Assembly (NCBI GenBank): GCA_964353255.1
Contig: CAYGVJ010000162.1
Coordinates: 1 to 11,257 of the forward strand
DNA from: VFZS01 sp964353255
Lineage (GTDB): Bacteria > Acidobacteriota > Terriglobia > Bryobacterales > Bryobacteraceae
Direction of reading: 5' to 3'
Length of the DNA stretch: 11,257 nt
The notes beneath the pieces are model-generated. The model was not told where the DNA came from. It saw only the letters and a list, made by a program, of their open reading frames with translations, and searched no databases. A program made the translations under genes and the position numbers. This document shows, one piece after another, positions 4,774 through 11,257 of this stretch (positions within the stretch are counted from its first letter, which is position 1; each line of letters begins with the position of its first letter).

Positions 4774-6603
4774 TCATCGGATGGGGACATTCTCCTGGTC
4801 CCGGTACTGCAACTGGTAGAGCTTCCAGTAGATGCCGCGCTGGGCCAGAAGCTGCTGGTGGGTGCCGGTCTCGCGCAGGCGGCCCTTGTGCATGACCAGG
4901 ATGCGGTCGGCGCGCTGGATGGTGGACAGGCGGTGGGCGATGACGATCGAGGTGCGCCCCTCCACCAAGTGGGCCAGCGCCTCCCGCACCCGGAATTCCG
5001 TCTCCGTGTCCACGCTGGAGGTAGCTTCGTCCAGGATCAGGAAATGCGGGTCATGAGCCAGGGCGCGGGCGAAGCTGATCAGTTGTTTCTGCCCGGTGGA
5101 AAGCCCGTCGCCGCGCTCGCGCACCGGCTCGGAGAAGCCGCTGGGCAGCGACTCGATGAAATCCAGCAGGTTGACCTGCTCGGCGGCGGTCGCCAGGTCC
5201 TGGTCGCTGATCCGGTCGGTGCCCAGGCGGATGTTGCCCTCGATGGTGCCGGAGAACAAGTGCGGATCCTGAAGCACCACGCCGAAGTGGCGGCGCAGAT
5301 CCCGCGGGTCGAACGCGCGCACGTCCAGGCCGCCGAGGCGAATGGAGCCCCGCTGCACGTCGTAGAAGCGCAGCAGCAGGCTCACCAGCGTGGTCTTGCC
5401 GGCGCCGGTGTGGCCCACTACGGCGACGGTCTCTCCCGGCTGGATCCGGAAGCTCACGTCCCGCAGCACCCACTCTTCGTCGCGATAGGCGAACCAGACG
5501 CCGTCGAACTCGATTGCCAGGTCGCCCTGCGGAACGGCCGGGCTGCCGGCGGGCGCGCGCACCTGGACCGGCTCATCCAGCAAGTTGAAGACGCGCTCGG
5601 CGGCCGCCGTGGCCGACTGAAGCAGGTTGTACTTCTCGCTCAGGTGCATAATGGGGTGGTAGAACCGCATCCCGTACTGGAAGAAGGCCACCAGCACGCC
5701 CAGGGTGAGGCCGCCCCGGCGGATCTGGAAGCCGCCGTAGGCCAGCAGCGCGGCCAGCCCCAGCATGCTCAGAAACTCGATGGCCGGGAAGAACCAGGCG
5801 TAGGCCAGGATGGCGTCTTTGAAGGCCTCCATGTGCTGCCGGTTGATGCGCTCGAACTCGACGGCGCTCTGACGCTCGCGGTTGAACAGTTGCAGAACGG
5901 ACATGCCGCTGAGGTGCTCTTGGAGGTGGGCGTTGATTTTGGCGATGGCGACGCGGATCCGGCGGTAGCTGGACACCGCGGCGCGGCGAAACAAGGCCGT
6001 GACTGCCAGTAGCAGCGGCAGCAGGGCCAACAGCACCAGAGTGAGGCCCGTGCTGAGGCGGAACATGGCCGCGGCGACGAAGGTCAGGGTGAGCAGCTCG
6101 CCCAGAATCGTGACCACGCCGGAGGCCAGCAACTCGTTGAGCGCGTCCACATCCGAGGTGACCCGCGTGACCATCCTGCCGGTCGGGGTACGGTCGTAGT
6201 AGGCCAGATCCAGCCGCTGGAGGTGCGCCATCAAGTCGCGCCGCAGGTCCAGCATGGCCCGCTGCCCGGTCCACTGCATCAGATAAGACTGCGCGAACTC
6301 GAGCAGAAAGGCCGCCAGCACCACCAGCAGATAGAGGGTCGAGATCTGCGCCAGCCCGGCCCAGGGATTGGCCGAGAGCAAACCAGCCAGTGGGCCGCCG
6401 GCGTGCGCGCGCACGGGCCGGAGGTAGCGGTCTATGGCTATCAGGGTCAGCAGCGGCCCGACCACCTGGAGCAGGGAGGAAATCAGGATCAGCGCCAGGG
6501 AGACGGCGACGGCCTTGCGGTACGGCCAAACGTACCTGAGGAGCCGGCGCATCAGCCGGCCGTCGTAGACTTTGCCGCGTGCCTCCTCCTCCACTTCGAC
6601 CAC
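4774..6603 (-). CDS. ABC transporter, fused permease/ATP-binding half-exporter
   Basis: 609 residues from the GTG at 6603. It is an inner-membrane type I ABC exporter half-molecule (MdlB/MsbA-like group) that works as a homo- or heterodimer and uses ATP to move lipids, drugs or peptides outward. Residues about 30-310 are the six-helix membrane domain, with hydrophobic segments near 32-54, 83-103, 160-180, 186-205 and 270-292. The nucleotide-binding domain (about 362-600) has Walker A GHTGAGKTT (397-405), the Q-loop Gln445, signature LSTGQ (501-505, in place of LSGGQ), Walker B FLILDEATSS (Asp525, Glu526), and the H-loop His557 in IAHRLSTI. All catalytic residues are present, so it should hydrolyse ATP without a partner. 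No Shine-Dalgarno is seen; the in-frame GTG at 6594 is an alternative start that fits the possible leaderless promoter at 6601-6643. The substrate is unknown. The isomerase-like gene follows in the same transcript. Confidence 0.93.
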   Translation of the reverse strand: MVEVEEEARGKVYDGRLMRRLLRYVWPYRKAVAVSLALILISSLLQVVGPLLTLIAIDRYLRPVRAHAGGPLAGLLSANPWAGLAQISTLYLLVVLAAFLLEFAQSYLMQWTGQRAMLDLRRDLMAHLQRLDLAYYDRTPTGRMVTRVTSDVDALNELLASGVVTILGELLTLTFVAAAMFRLSTGLTLVLLALLPLLLAVTALFRRAAVSSYRRIRVAIAKINAHLQEHLSGMSVLQLFNRERQSAVEFERINRQHMEAFKDAILAYAWFFPAIEFLSMLGLAALLAYGGFQIRRGGLTLGVLVAFFQYGMRFYHPIMHLSEKYNLLQSATAAAERVFNLLDEPVQVRAPAGSPAVPQGDLAIEFDGVWFAYRDEEWVLRDVSFRIQPGETVAVVGHTGAGKTTLVSLLLRFYDVQRGSIRLGGLDVRAFDPRDLRRHFGVVLQDPHLFSGTIEGNIRLGTDRISDQDLATAAEQVNLLDFIESLPSGFSEPVRERGDGLSTGQKQLISFARALAHDPHFLILDEATSSVDTETEFRVREALAHLVEGRTSIVIAHRLSTIQRADRILVMHKGRLRETGTHQQLLAQRGIYWKLYQLQYRDQENVPIR

Positions 6604-6643
6604 TGTAACAGGATCGGCAGGTCCGCAGCGGTCTGCTACAGTG
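6601..6643. promoter_or_regulatory. Divergent promoter region with mirror-image extended -10 boxes
   Basis: Between the ABC exporter (left) and truB (right), the 7-bp inverted repeat CACTGTA (6601-6607) and TACAGTG (6637-6643) brackets the intergenic space. On the plus strand it gives TGC-TACAGT, an extended -10 ending at 6642, 8 nt before the truB GTG. On the minus strand it gives TGT-TACAGT, ending at 6602, 7 nt before an in-frame GTG (6594) of the exporter. The -35 regions are weak (TCGGCA at 6614-6619 on the plus strand). If used, both messages would be nearly leaderless. This is inferred from base patterns only. Confidence 0.4.
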
Positions 6644-6650
6644 AGAGGAA

Positions 6651-7532
6651 GTGAACGGCGTAATCGTAGTGAACAAGCCGGAGGGCTGGACGTCGCACGA
6701 TGCGGTCAACAAGGTACGGCGCCTGGCGCGGACCCGACGAGTGGGTCACCTGGGCACGCTGGACCCGATGGCCACCGGGGTGCTGCCCCTGGTAGTGGGC
6801 ACGGCCACGCGGCTGGCGCAGTTCTACATGCGCAATGACAAGGTCTACGACGCCATCATCGGCTTCGGCTACTCGACCGATACTTACGACCGCGACGGCG
6901 TGCCCACCTCGCCGGTGACCGAGCCGGTGATCGAGGCCGGCAAGCTCGAGCCGCTGCTCGATGAATTCCGCGGCAAGATCACCCACCTTCCGCCGGCGAT
7001 CTCCGCCAAGAAAGTGCATGGCCAGGCCGCTTACAAGCTGGCGCGGCGGAACATCCCGGTGGAGCTGGCGCCGGTGGAAGTCACCATCTACTCGCTGGAG
7101 CTGGTGAGCTGTCAGGGCGCAGAGGCGCGCCTGCTGGTGCACTGCTCGGCGGGCACCTACCTGCGGACCATCGCGCACGATCTGGGCGCGCGCCTGGGCT
7201 GCGGAGCGCACCTGAAGGCCCTGGTGCGGACCGGTTCCGGCGAGTTCACCTTGGAGCAGGCCCGCGCCATCGAGGACCTGGAAAGGCTGGCGGCCGAGGA
7301 CCGGCTCAACGAGGCCCTGATTCCGGCGCGCGACCTGCTGCCGGAGTTTCCTTCTGAGGTGGTGGACAACGTAACGGCAGGGCAAATCCGCCATGGGCGG
7401 GACTTTCGCGTCTCGCCTTTCCGCGTGCGCCGCGGCGCCCGCTACGTGAAGGCCGTCACGCAGGATGGGGAGCTGATCGCGGTCGGCGAGGCGAAGTTGC
7501 CCAATCTGTACCATCCGGTTCTGGTGCTCTGA
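6651..7532 (+). CDS. truB: tRNA pseudouridine(55) synthase TruB
   Basis: 293 residues. TruB isomerises U55 in the T-loop of almost all elongator tRNAs to pseudouridine. The N-terminus MNGVIVVNKPEGWTSHD is canonical and fixes the GTG start; AGAGGAA lies directly before it, closer than the ideal spacing. The catalytic Asp38 is in VGHLGTLDPMATGVLPL. Other conserved parts are KKVHGQAAYKLAR (120-132) with the active-site Tyr128, and CSAGTYLRTIAHDLG (165-179) with Arg172. The C-terminal part from about residue 235 (VTAGQIRHGR, then YVKAVTQDGELIAVGE) fits the small PUA-like domain of bacterial TruB. Length is normal. It is not preceded by rbfA or infB, which are common partners; instead it diverges from an ABC exporter and is followed after 42 bp by a secreted protease gene. 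Confidence 0.96.
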   Translation: MNGVIVVNKPEGWTSHDAVNKVRRLARTRRVGHLGTLDPMATGVLPLVVGTATRLAQFYMRNDKVYDAIIGFGYSTDTYDRDGVPTSPVTEPVIEAGKLEPLLDEFRGKITHLPPAISAKKVHGQAAYKLARRNIPVELAPVEVTIYSLELVSCQGAEARLLVHCSAGTYLRTIAHDLGARLGCGAHLKALVRTGSGEFTLEQARAIEDLERLAAEDRLNEALIPARDLLPEFPSEVVDNVTAGQIRHGRDFRVSPFRVRRGARYVKAVTQDGELIAVGEAKLPNLYHPVLVL

Positions 7533-7574
7533 AGACCGGGAAACCGCGCCCTCGACGGCAACGTCTTCACAAGT

Positions 7575-10500
7575 ATGACCGATTGGGGCTTAAAGACTAC
7601 CTCTGCGCGCTGGGCTTTCCTATTTGTTCTATCGACCGCCGGGTTCGCTCAATTTGCCTCGAACCGTTACGCCTTAATTCTCACTGAACCGGCGGTTTCC
7701 TCGAAATTCGCGCCGGGGGAGACGATGCGCTCCGCCGAGGCGCGGAACTATGAGCAGCAGATCCAGGCCCGGCAGCGAGCCCTTCGCCGCGAGCTCAATT
7801 CTAGAAACATCCAGGTCACAGGTTCCGCGGTCACGCTGATGAACGCGGTTTTCGTGGCGGCTGGAAAGGATCGGGTGGCCGAGCTGGAAAGCCTGCCGGG
7901 AGTCGAAGCCGTGGTCCCGCTGCGCCGCTACCGTCGCAATCTCAACCGCGCCACGCAACTCCTGAATGCGCCCGCGGCCTGGAATGTCTCCGGCGGAGTC
8001 GAGAACGCCGGCAGCGGGATGAAGATCGCGATTCTGGACAGCGGAATCGACCAGACGCATCCCGCCTTCCAGGACGACTCGCTGCCCATGCCTCCGGGCT
8101 ATCCGATTTGCAGCGGCGGCGATTGCGCTTTCACCAGCAACAAGGTGATCGTGGCCCGCAGCTACGTCCGGCAGCTTGCGGCGGGCAGCTCTGGGAACCC
8201 CGCCGCCGACTCGCGCCCCGACGACTACTCGGCGCGCGACCGCGACGGCCACGGCACGGCAGTGGCCTCCTGTGCCGCCGGCGTCGCCAACACCGGCACG
8301 GTGACGATCACGGGCATGGCGCCGAAAGCCTATCTTGGCAATTACAAGATCTACGGCTCTCCCGAAGTCAACGATTTCACCACCGACGACGTCATCATCC
8401 AAGCCCTGGAAGACGCCTTGCACGATGGCATGGACGTCGTATCCTTTTCCTCCGGCGGTCCGGCTTTCAGCGGCCCGCTCGATTCCGGCTCCGCCTGCGG
8501 GAACAAGGCAGGGGTGCCCTGCGACCTCACCGCCCAGGCATTCGAGAACGCCGCCCAGAAAGGTTTGATCATCGTCGCGGCGGCCGGTAATGATGGCGAC
8601 GCCGGCAACTACTATCCGACGTTCAGCTCGGTGGAAACGCCGGGCGACGCGCCATCGGTGATCTCGGTTGGCGCGACCACCAACTCCCACGTGTTCCTGG
8701 CGACCGTGAGCGTGCCTGGGCCGGGCGTGCCGTCGAACCTGCAAGGCCTTGCCGCCAAGTCCGGGGACGCGTACGTTCCTCCAGGCGCGCTGACCGCGCC
8801 GCTGCGCGACGTGGCGGCACTTAGCAGCGACGGCCTGGCCTGTTCCGCCCTGCCGGCCGGATCGCTGAAGGGGGCCATCGCTCTCATCCAGCGTGGCAGT
8901 TGCCCGTTCGCCAACAAGTTGGCCAACGCGGAGGACGCGGGGGCCGTGGGCGCGGTCTTTTACATGGCGGACCAGTCGGCCACGATCGCCCCGGGTGGTC
9001 TCTACGACTTCTACACACCGGCGGTGATGATCTCTAGCGGCGACGGGCTGGCGCTCAAGAGCTTCATAGCCGCCAATCCGGAGCACGCCGTGACCATCGA
9101 CCCGAACGGGATGGAGCAGGACTGGTCAGACTACAACCTGCTGGCCAGTTTCTCCTCGTTCGGCCCCTCCACCGGAGATTCGGCCGTCAAGCCGGAACTG
9201 GTGGCCGTAGGAACCAGCATGTACATGGCCTCCGGAAGCTATGATCCGCTGGGCATGATGTATAGCTCGAACCGCTACGCCGCGGCTGACGGCACCAGTT
9301 TCTCGACGCCGGTGACCGCGGGCGCCGCAGCGCTGGTGAAGCAAAGCCATCCCAGCTTCACCACCGCGCAGGTCAAGTCGGCCCTGGTCAATACGGCTTC
9401 ACAAGAGGTTACGACCGACGACTCGGGCAACCGCGTTGATGTTCAGTGGCTCGGCGCCGGCAAGCTCGACGCCGGGGCAGCCGCAAATGCCACCGTTACT
9501 TCCATCCCCGCCACAATCTCCTTGGGCGTACTGACCCCGGGATCGCTACCCAAGACGCAGCAACTCCAGCTCACCAACAGCGGGCCGGGGAGCGCGACTC
9601 TCGCCATCGCCATCGCGCCGGCCAAGCAGAGTGCGGGCGCCAACCTGACGCTCGACAAACCGAGCCTCTCTCTGGCGCCCGGCGCCTCCGGCACTGTCGC
9701 GATCACGCTGGCGGGCTCGGTGCCTGCGGCCGGCTCATACTCCGGCGCCGTCACCATCCAGGGCGCGAACGTTTCGCTCCGCGTGCCGTACCTTTACCTG
9801 GTTGGGAGCGGCGTCGCGGCCAACATCATTGCGCTCACCGGCTCCTACTTCGACGGCACGGTGGGGCAGGGCATCCCCGGCGGAATCATTTCGTTCAAGC
9901 TGGTTGACACTTACGGCGTGCCGGTTTCGGGCGTCCCAGTAAGCTGGACGTCGCGGGGCGGCGGCACGCTTCCGTACGCTGAAACCGCCACCGACACTTA
10001 CGGGATTGCCGCGGCGGAGCCCGTTCTCGGGGCGCAGCCAGGGTCCTACTCATTCACGGCGACCGCGGCCGGCATGCGGGTGACGTTTTCCGGGGCAGCG
10101 CGGCGGCAGCCTAGCATCGTCGCGAACGGCATCGTGAACGGAGCGAGCTTCGAGAACACGGCGGCGCCGGGATCTTACATCTCGATTTTCGGCGCCGGTC
10201 TTAGCGAGACGACCAACTACGAGACTGGCGCTACTCTCCCCCTGGCCATCGATTACGTCACGGTGAGCTTCGATGTGCCCGCGGCCGGCATCAGCGTGCC
10301 GGGGCGCCTGGTTTACGTGAGTCCGAACCAGGTCAACGTCCAGGCGCCCTGGGAGTTGCAGGGCCAAAGCTCGGCGCAGGTCAAAGTAACGATCGACTAC
10401 ACGAATGGGAATGTCGTCTCGTTGCCGCTTTCCGACTATGCGCCGGCGTTTTTCGAGGTGGGTTCCGGCGTGGCGGCCGCTTTGGATGCGAGCAACCGCC

Positions 10501-10814
10501 TCATTGGCTCGGGCAACCCGGCGCGCCGCGGGCAGACGGTTCAGCTCTTCGCCAACGGTCTCGGTCCCGTGACGAACCAGCCCGCCAGCGGTGAGCCGGC
10601 GCCGGCGTCGCCCTTGGCCCGGACCAAATCCACGCCTGTCGTGACGATCGGCGGGCAGCCGGCCGATGTCTCGTTCAGCGGATTGGCCCCGGGTTTTGCC
10701 GGACTCTACCAGATCAATGTCACGGTGCCGTCCAATCTGAGCCCCGGCACCCATCCGATCAGCGTCGCAATCGGCGGCCGGACGTCGAAGCTCTCGGGCA
10801 TCTCCGTTCAGTAA
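7575..10814 (+). CDS. Secreted multidomain subtilisin-like serine protease (S8) with PA insert and Solibacter-type C-terminal domain
   Basis: 1079 residues. A Sec signal peptide (hydrophobic WAFLFVLSTAGFA, probable cleavage after Ala25) is followed by an inhibitor-I9-like propeptide (about 31-120). The S8 catalytic domain (about 145-610) has Asp155 in AILDSGID, His226 in DRDGHGTAVAS, oxyanion Asn339 in AAAGNDG and nucleophile Ser575 in DGTSFSTPVTAG. A protease-associated (PA) domain is inserted at about 375-510 (LIQRGSCPFANKLANAEDAGAVGAVFYM region). Next come an Fn3-like beta domain (about 640-745), a bacterial Ig-like segment (about 750-840, GIISFKLVDTYGVPVSGVPVSW) and a C-terminal TIGR03437-type domain (about 850-1079, YVSPNQVNVQAPWEL, GQTVQLFANGLGPV). 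Cysteine pairs at 179/184, 308/316 and 423/443 suit disulfides outside the cytoplasm. All catalytic residues are present, so an active extracellular protein- or peptide-degrading enzyme is expected. It starts 42 bp after truB with no clear Shine-Dalgarno. Confidence 0.94.
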   Translation: MTDWGLKTTSARWAFLFVLSTAGFAQFASNRYALILTEPAVSSKFAPGETMRSAEARNYEQQIQARQRALRRELNSRNIQVTGSAVTLMNAVFVAAGKDRVAELESLPGVEAVVPLRRYRRNLNRATQLLNAPAAWNVSGGVENAGSGMKIAILDSGIDQTHPAFQDDSLPMPPGYPICSGGDCAFTSNKVIVARSYVRQLAAGSSGNPAADSRPDDYSARDRDGHGTAVASCAAGVANTGTVTITGMAPKAYLGNYKIYGSPEVNDFTTDDVIIQALEDALHDGMDVVSFSSGGPAFSGPLDSGSACGNKAGVPCDLTAQAFENAAQKGLIIVAAAGNDGDAGNYYPTFSSVETPGDAPSVISVGATTNSHVFLATVSVPGPGVPSNLQGLAAKSGDAYVPPGALTAPLRDVAALSSDGLACSALPAGSLKGAIALIQRGSCPFANKLANAEDAGAVGAVFYMADQSATIAPGGLYDFYTPAVMISSGDGLALKSFIAANPEHAVTIDPNGMEQDWSDYNLLASFSSFGPSTGDSAVKPELVAVGTSMYMASGSYDPLGMMYSSNRYAAADGTSFSTPVTAGAAALVKQSHPSFTTAQVKSALVNTASQEVTTDDSGNRVDVQWLGAGKLDAGAAANATVTSIPATISLGVLTPGSLPKTQQLQLTNSGPGSATLAIAIAPAKQSAGANLTLDKPSLSLAPGASGTVAITLAGSVPAAGSYSGAVTIQGANVSLRVPYLYLVGSGVAANIIALTGSYFDGTVGQGIPGGIISFKLVDTYGVPVSGVPVSWTSRGGGTLPYAETATDTYGIAAAEPVLGAQPGSYSFTATAAGMRVTFSGAARRQPSIVANGIVNGASFENTAAPGSYISIFGAGLSETTNYETGATLPLAIDYVTVSFDVPAAGISVPGRLVYVSPNQVNVQAPWELQGQSSAQVKVTIDYTNGNVVSLPLSDYAPAFFEVGSGVAAALDASNRLIGSGNPARRGQTVQLFANGLGPVTNQPASGEPAPASPLARTKSTPVVTIGGQPADVSFSGLAPGFAGLYQINVTVPSNLSPGTHPISVAIGGRTSKLSGISVQ

Positions 10815-10916
10815 GCCACCCCCTGAAAGGCCCCAGGGCCCGTCTCCCCCTACGAGAAGCCACGAAATACCCGGAGGAGGGGACTTACACCGCGCTGAGA
10901 CCGTGCATCACTCAAA
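10815..10916. other. Short spacer after the protease gene
   Basis: There is a weak hairpin (GGCCC/GGGCC with a 2-nt loop near 10829-10841) that might end the truB-protease transcript, without a U-tract. A strong purine-rich GGAGGAGGGGA follows at about 10872-10882, but no start codon in a supported frame lies at a suitable distance. Confidence 0.3.
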
Positions 10917-11078
10917 TTCGTGCCGGCCGACGGTTACATCCTGACCAACTCCCACGTGGTGGACGGGGCGACCGAGATCGGCGTGACGCTATCCGACAAG
11001 CGGGAGTTCCGCGCCAAGCTGGTGGGAACGGACCCCCGGACCGACATCGCGCTGCTGAAGACCGGCGCTTCCAAGTAG
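10917..11078 (+). pseudogene. Internal fragment of an HtrA/DegP-type serine protease gene
   Basis: About 53 residues in one frame read FVPADGYILTNSHVVDG, then ATEIGVTLSDKREFRAKLVG, then TDPRTDIALLKTGASK and a stop (TAG at 11076-11078). This is the segment of the trypsin-like fold of HtrA/DegP holding the catalytic His (NSHVVDG) and Asp (TDIALLK). The spacing between them is 30 residues, as between His105 and Asp135 of E. coli DegP. The catalytic Ser loop (GNSGG), the PDZ domains and the N-terminal export signal are all absent. Upstream, the frame closes at a TGA (10896-10898) with no start codon or ribosome-binding site in frame; a GTG at 10920 is the only nominal start. The other frames before and after do not continue the family, so this looks like a relic rather than a single frameshift. 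Confidence 0.75.
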
Positions 11079-11112
11079 CGCCCTCTTTCTGGGTGTGAAT
11101 CGTCCTTGCGAT

Positions 11113-11144
11113 CCCACCACCCGGCATGCCGGCAACCAGGTGGG
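11113..11144. repeat. GC-rich nested hairpin near the window end
   Basis: A perfect 12-bp palindrome CCGGCATGCCGG (11121-11132) sits inside outer arms CCCACC (11113-11118) and GGTGGG (11139-11144). It follows the protease relic by 34 bp and has no U-tract. The sequence after it, to 11257, has open frames that I do not recognise. Confidence 0.4.
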
Positions 11145-11257
11145 CTCAACGGGATTCGCATGACTCGGCTGGTTACGCGACGATACTGGGGTTTATCGCC
11201 GACACCGTGGGAACGCCCGTGAGGACCATGGCACTCTGGAACTCGGCTCGCATCCGG

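Noticed and set aside
7530..7569. Inverted repeat TGAAGAC/GTCTTCA between truB and the protease gene
   Set aside because: 7-bp arms with a 26-nt gap and no supporting promoter or terminator features; compatible with chance.
7674..9086. Minus-strand open frame of 470 codons opposite the S8 protease
   Set aside because: Its Arg/His/Val-rich composition is typical of an antisense shadow; it has no motif and overlaps a complete protease.
11126..11257. Plus-strand open frame from ATG at 11126 running off the window
   Set aside because: 44 codons with no family I recognise and no Shine-Dalgarno. The ATG lies inside the CCGGCATGCCGG palindrome. It could be real only if it continues well past the window.

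Overview
The window is GC-rich, densely coded bacterial DNA, most likely from an Acidobacteriota member close to Bryobacterales/Solibacter. The best taxonomic clue is the C-terminal domain of the large protease at 7575-10814. It carries the motifs NGIVNGASFE, YVSPNQVNVQAPWEL and QTVQLFANGLGPV, which I recognise as the 'Solibacter uncharacterised C-terminal domain' (TIGR03437-type). A Tat-exported TIM-barrel sugar isomerase/epimerase fits the same group. The assignment rests on recognition, not on a search.

Layout from left to right. (1) Positions 1-130 hold a perfect palindrome and two GC-rich hairpins downstream of an operon. (2) Positions 131-2256, minus strand, hold a compact iron-sulfur cluster operon, iscR-iscS-iscU. 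Its promoter can be read directly: TTGACA, 17 bp, TACACT, followed by a 25-bp near-perfect palindrome that runs over the transcription start into the iscR start codon and is the obvious autoregulatory operator. (3) Positions 2257-3844 are a repeat-rich accessory patch. Two related repeats of about 120-145 bp, each with a block of 7-bp tandem units (4 in one copy, 8 in the other), flank a small overlapping gene pair, DUF4160 plus DUF2442. The second repeat is followed by two tandem hairpins. (4) Positions 3845-6603, minus strand, hold a two-gene unit: an ABC exporter half-transporter and a Tat-signal sugar phosphate isomerase/epimerase-like protein. (5) Positions 6604-6650 form a 47-bp divergent intergenic region with mirror-image extended -10 boxes. 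(6) Positions 6651-10814, plus strand, hold truB (tRNA Psi55 synthase) and a 1079-residue secreted multidomain subtilisin-like protease. (7) Positions 10815-11257 contain an internal fragment of an HtrA/DegP protease gene that keeps the catalytic His and Asp but has lost the rest, then a hairpin. I see no intact gene there.

How the parts fit: iscS supplies sulfur, iscU is the assembly scaffold, and IscR senses cluster status and probably represses the whole unit. The exporter and isomerase are close enough to be co-transcribed, but no shared substrate can be read from sequence. truB is away from its common infB-rbfA-rpsO neighbourhood. The most unusual parts are the repeat-flanked DUF4160/DUF2442 cassette, the readable Isc autoregulatory site, the mirror-image divergent promoter and the protease gene debris. 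I found no CRISPR array, tRNA, rRNA or recognisable transposase, and nothing I would call a convincingly new defence or biosynthetic system.
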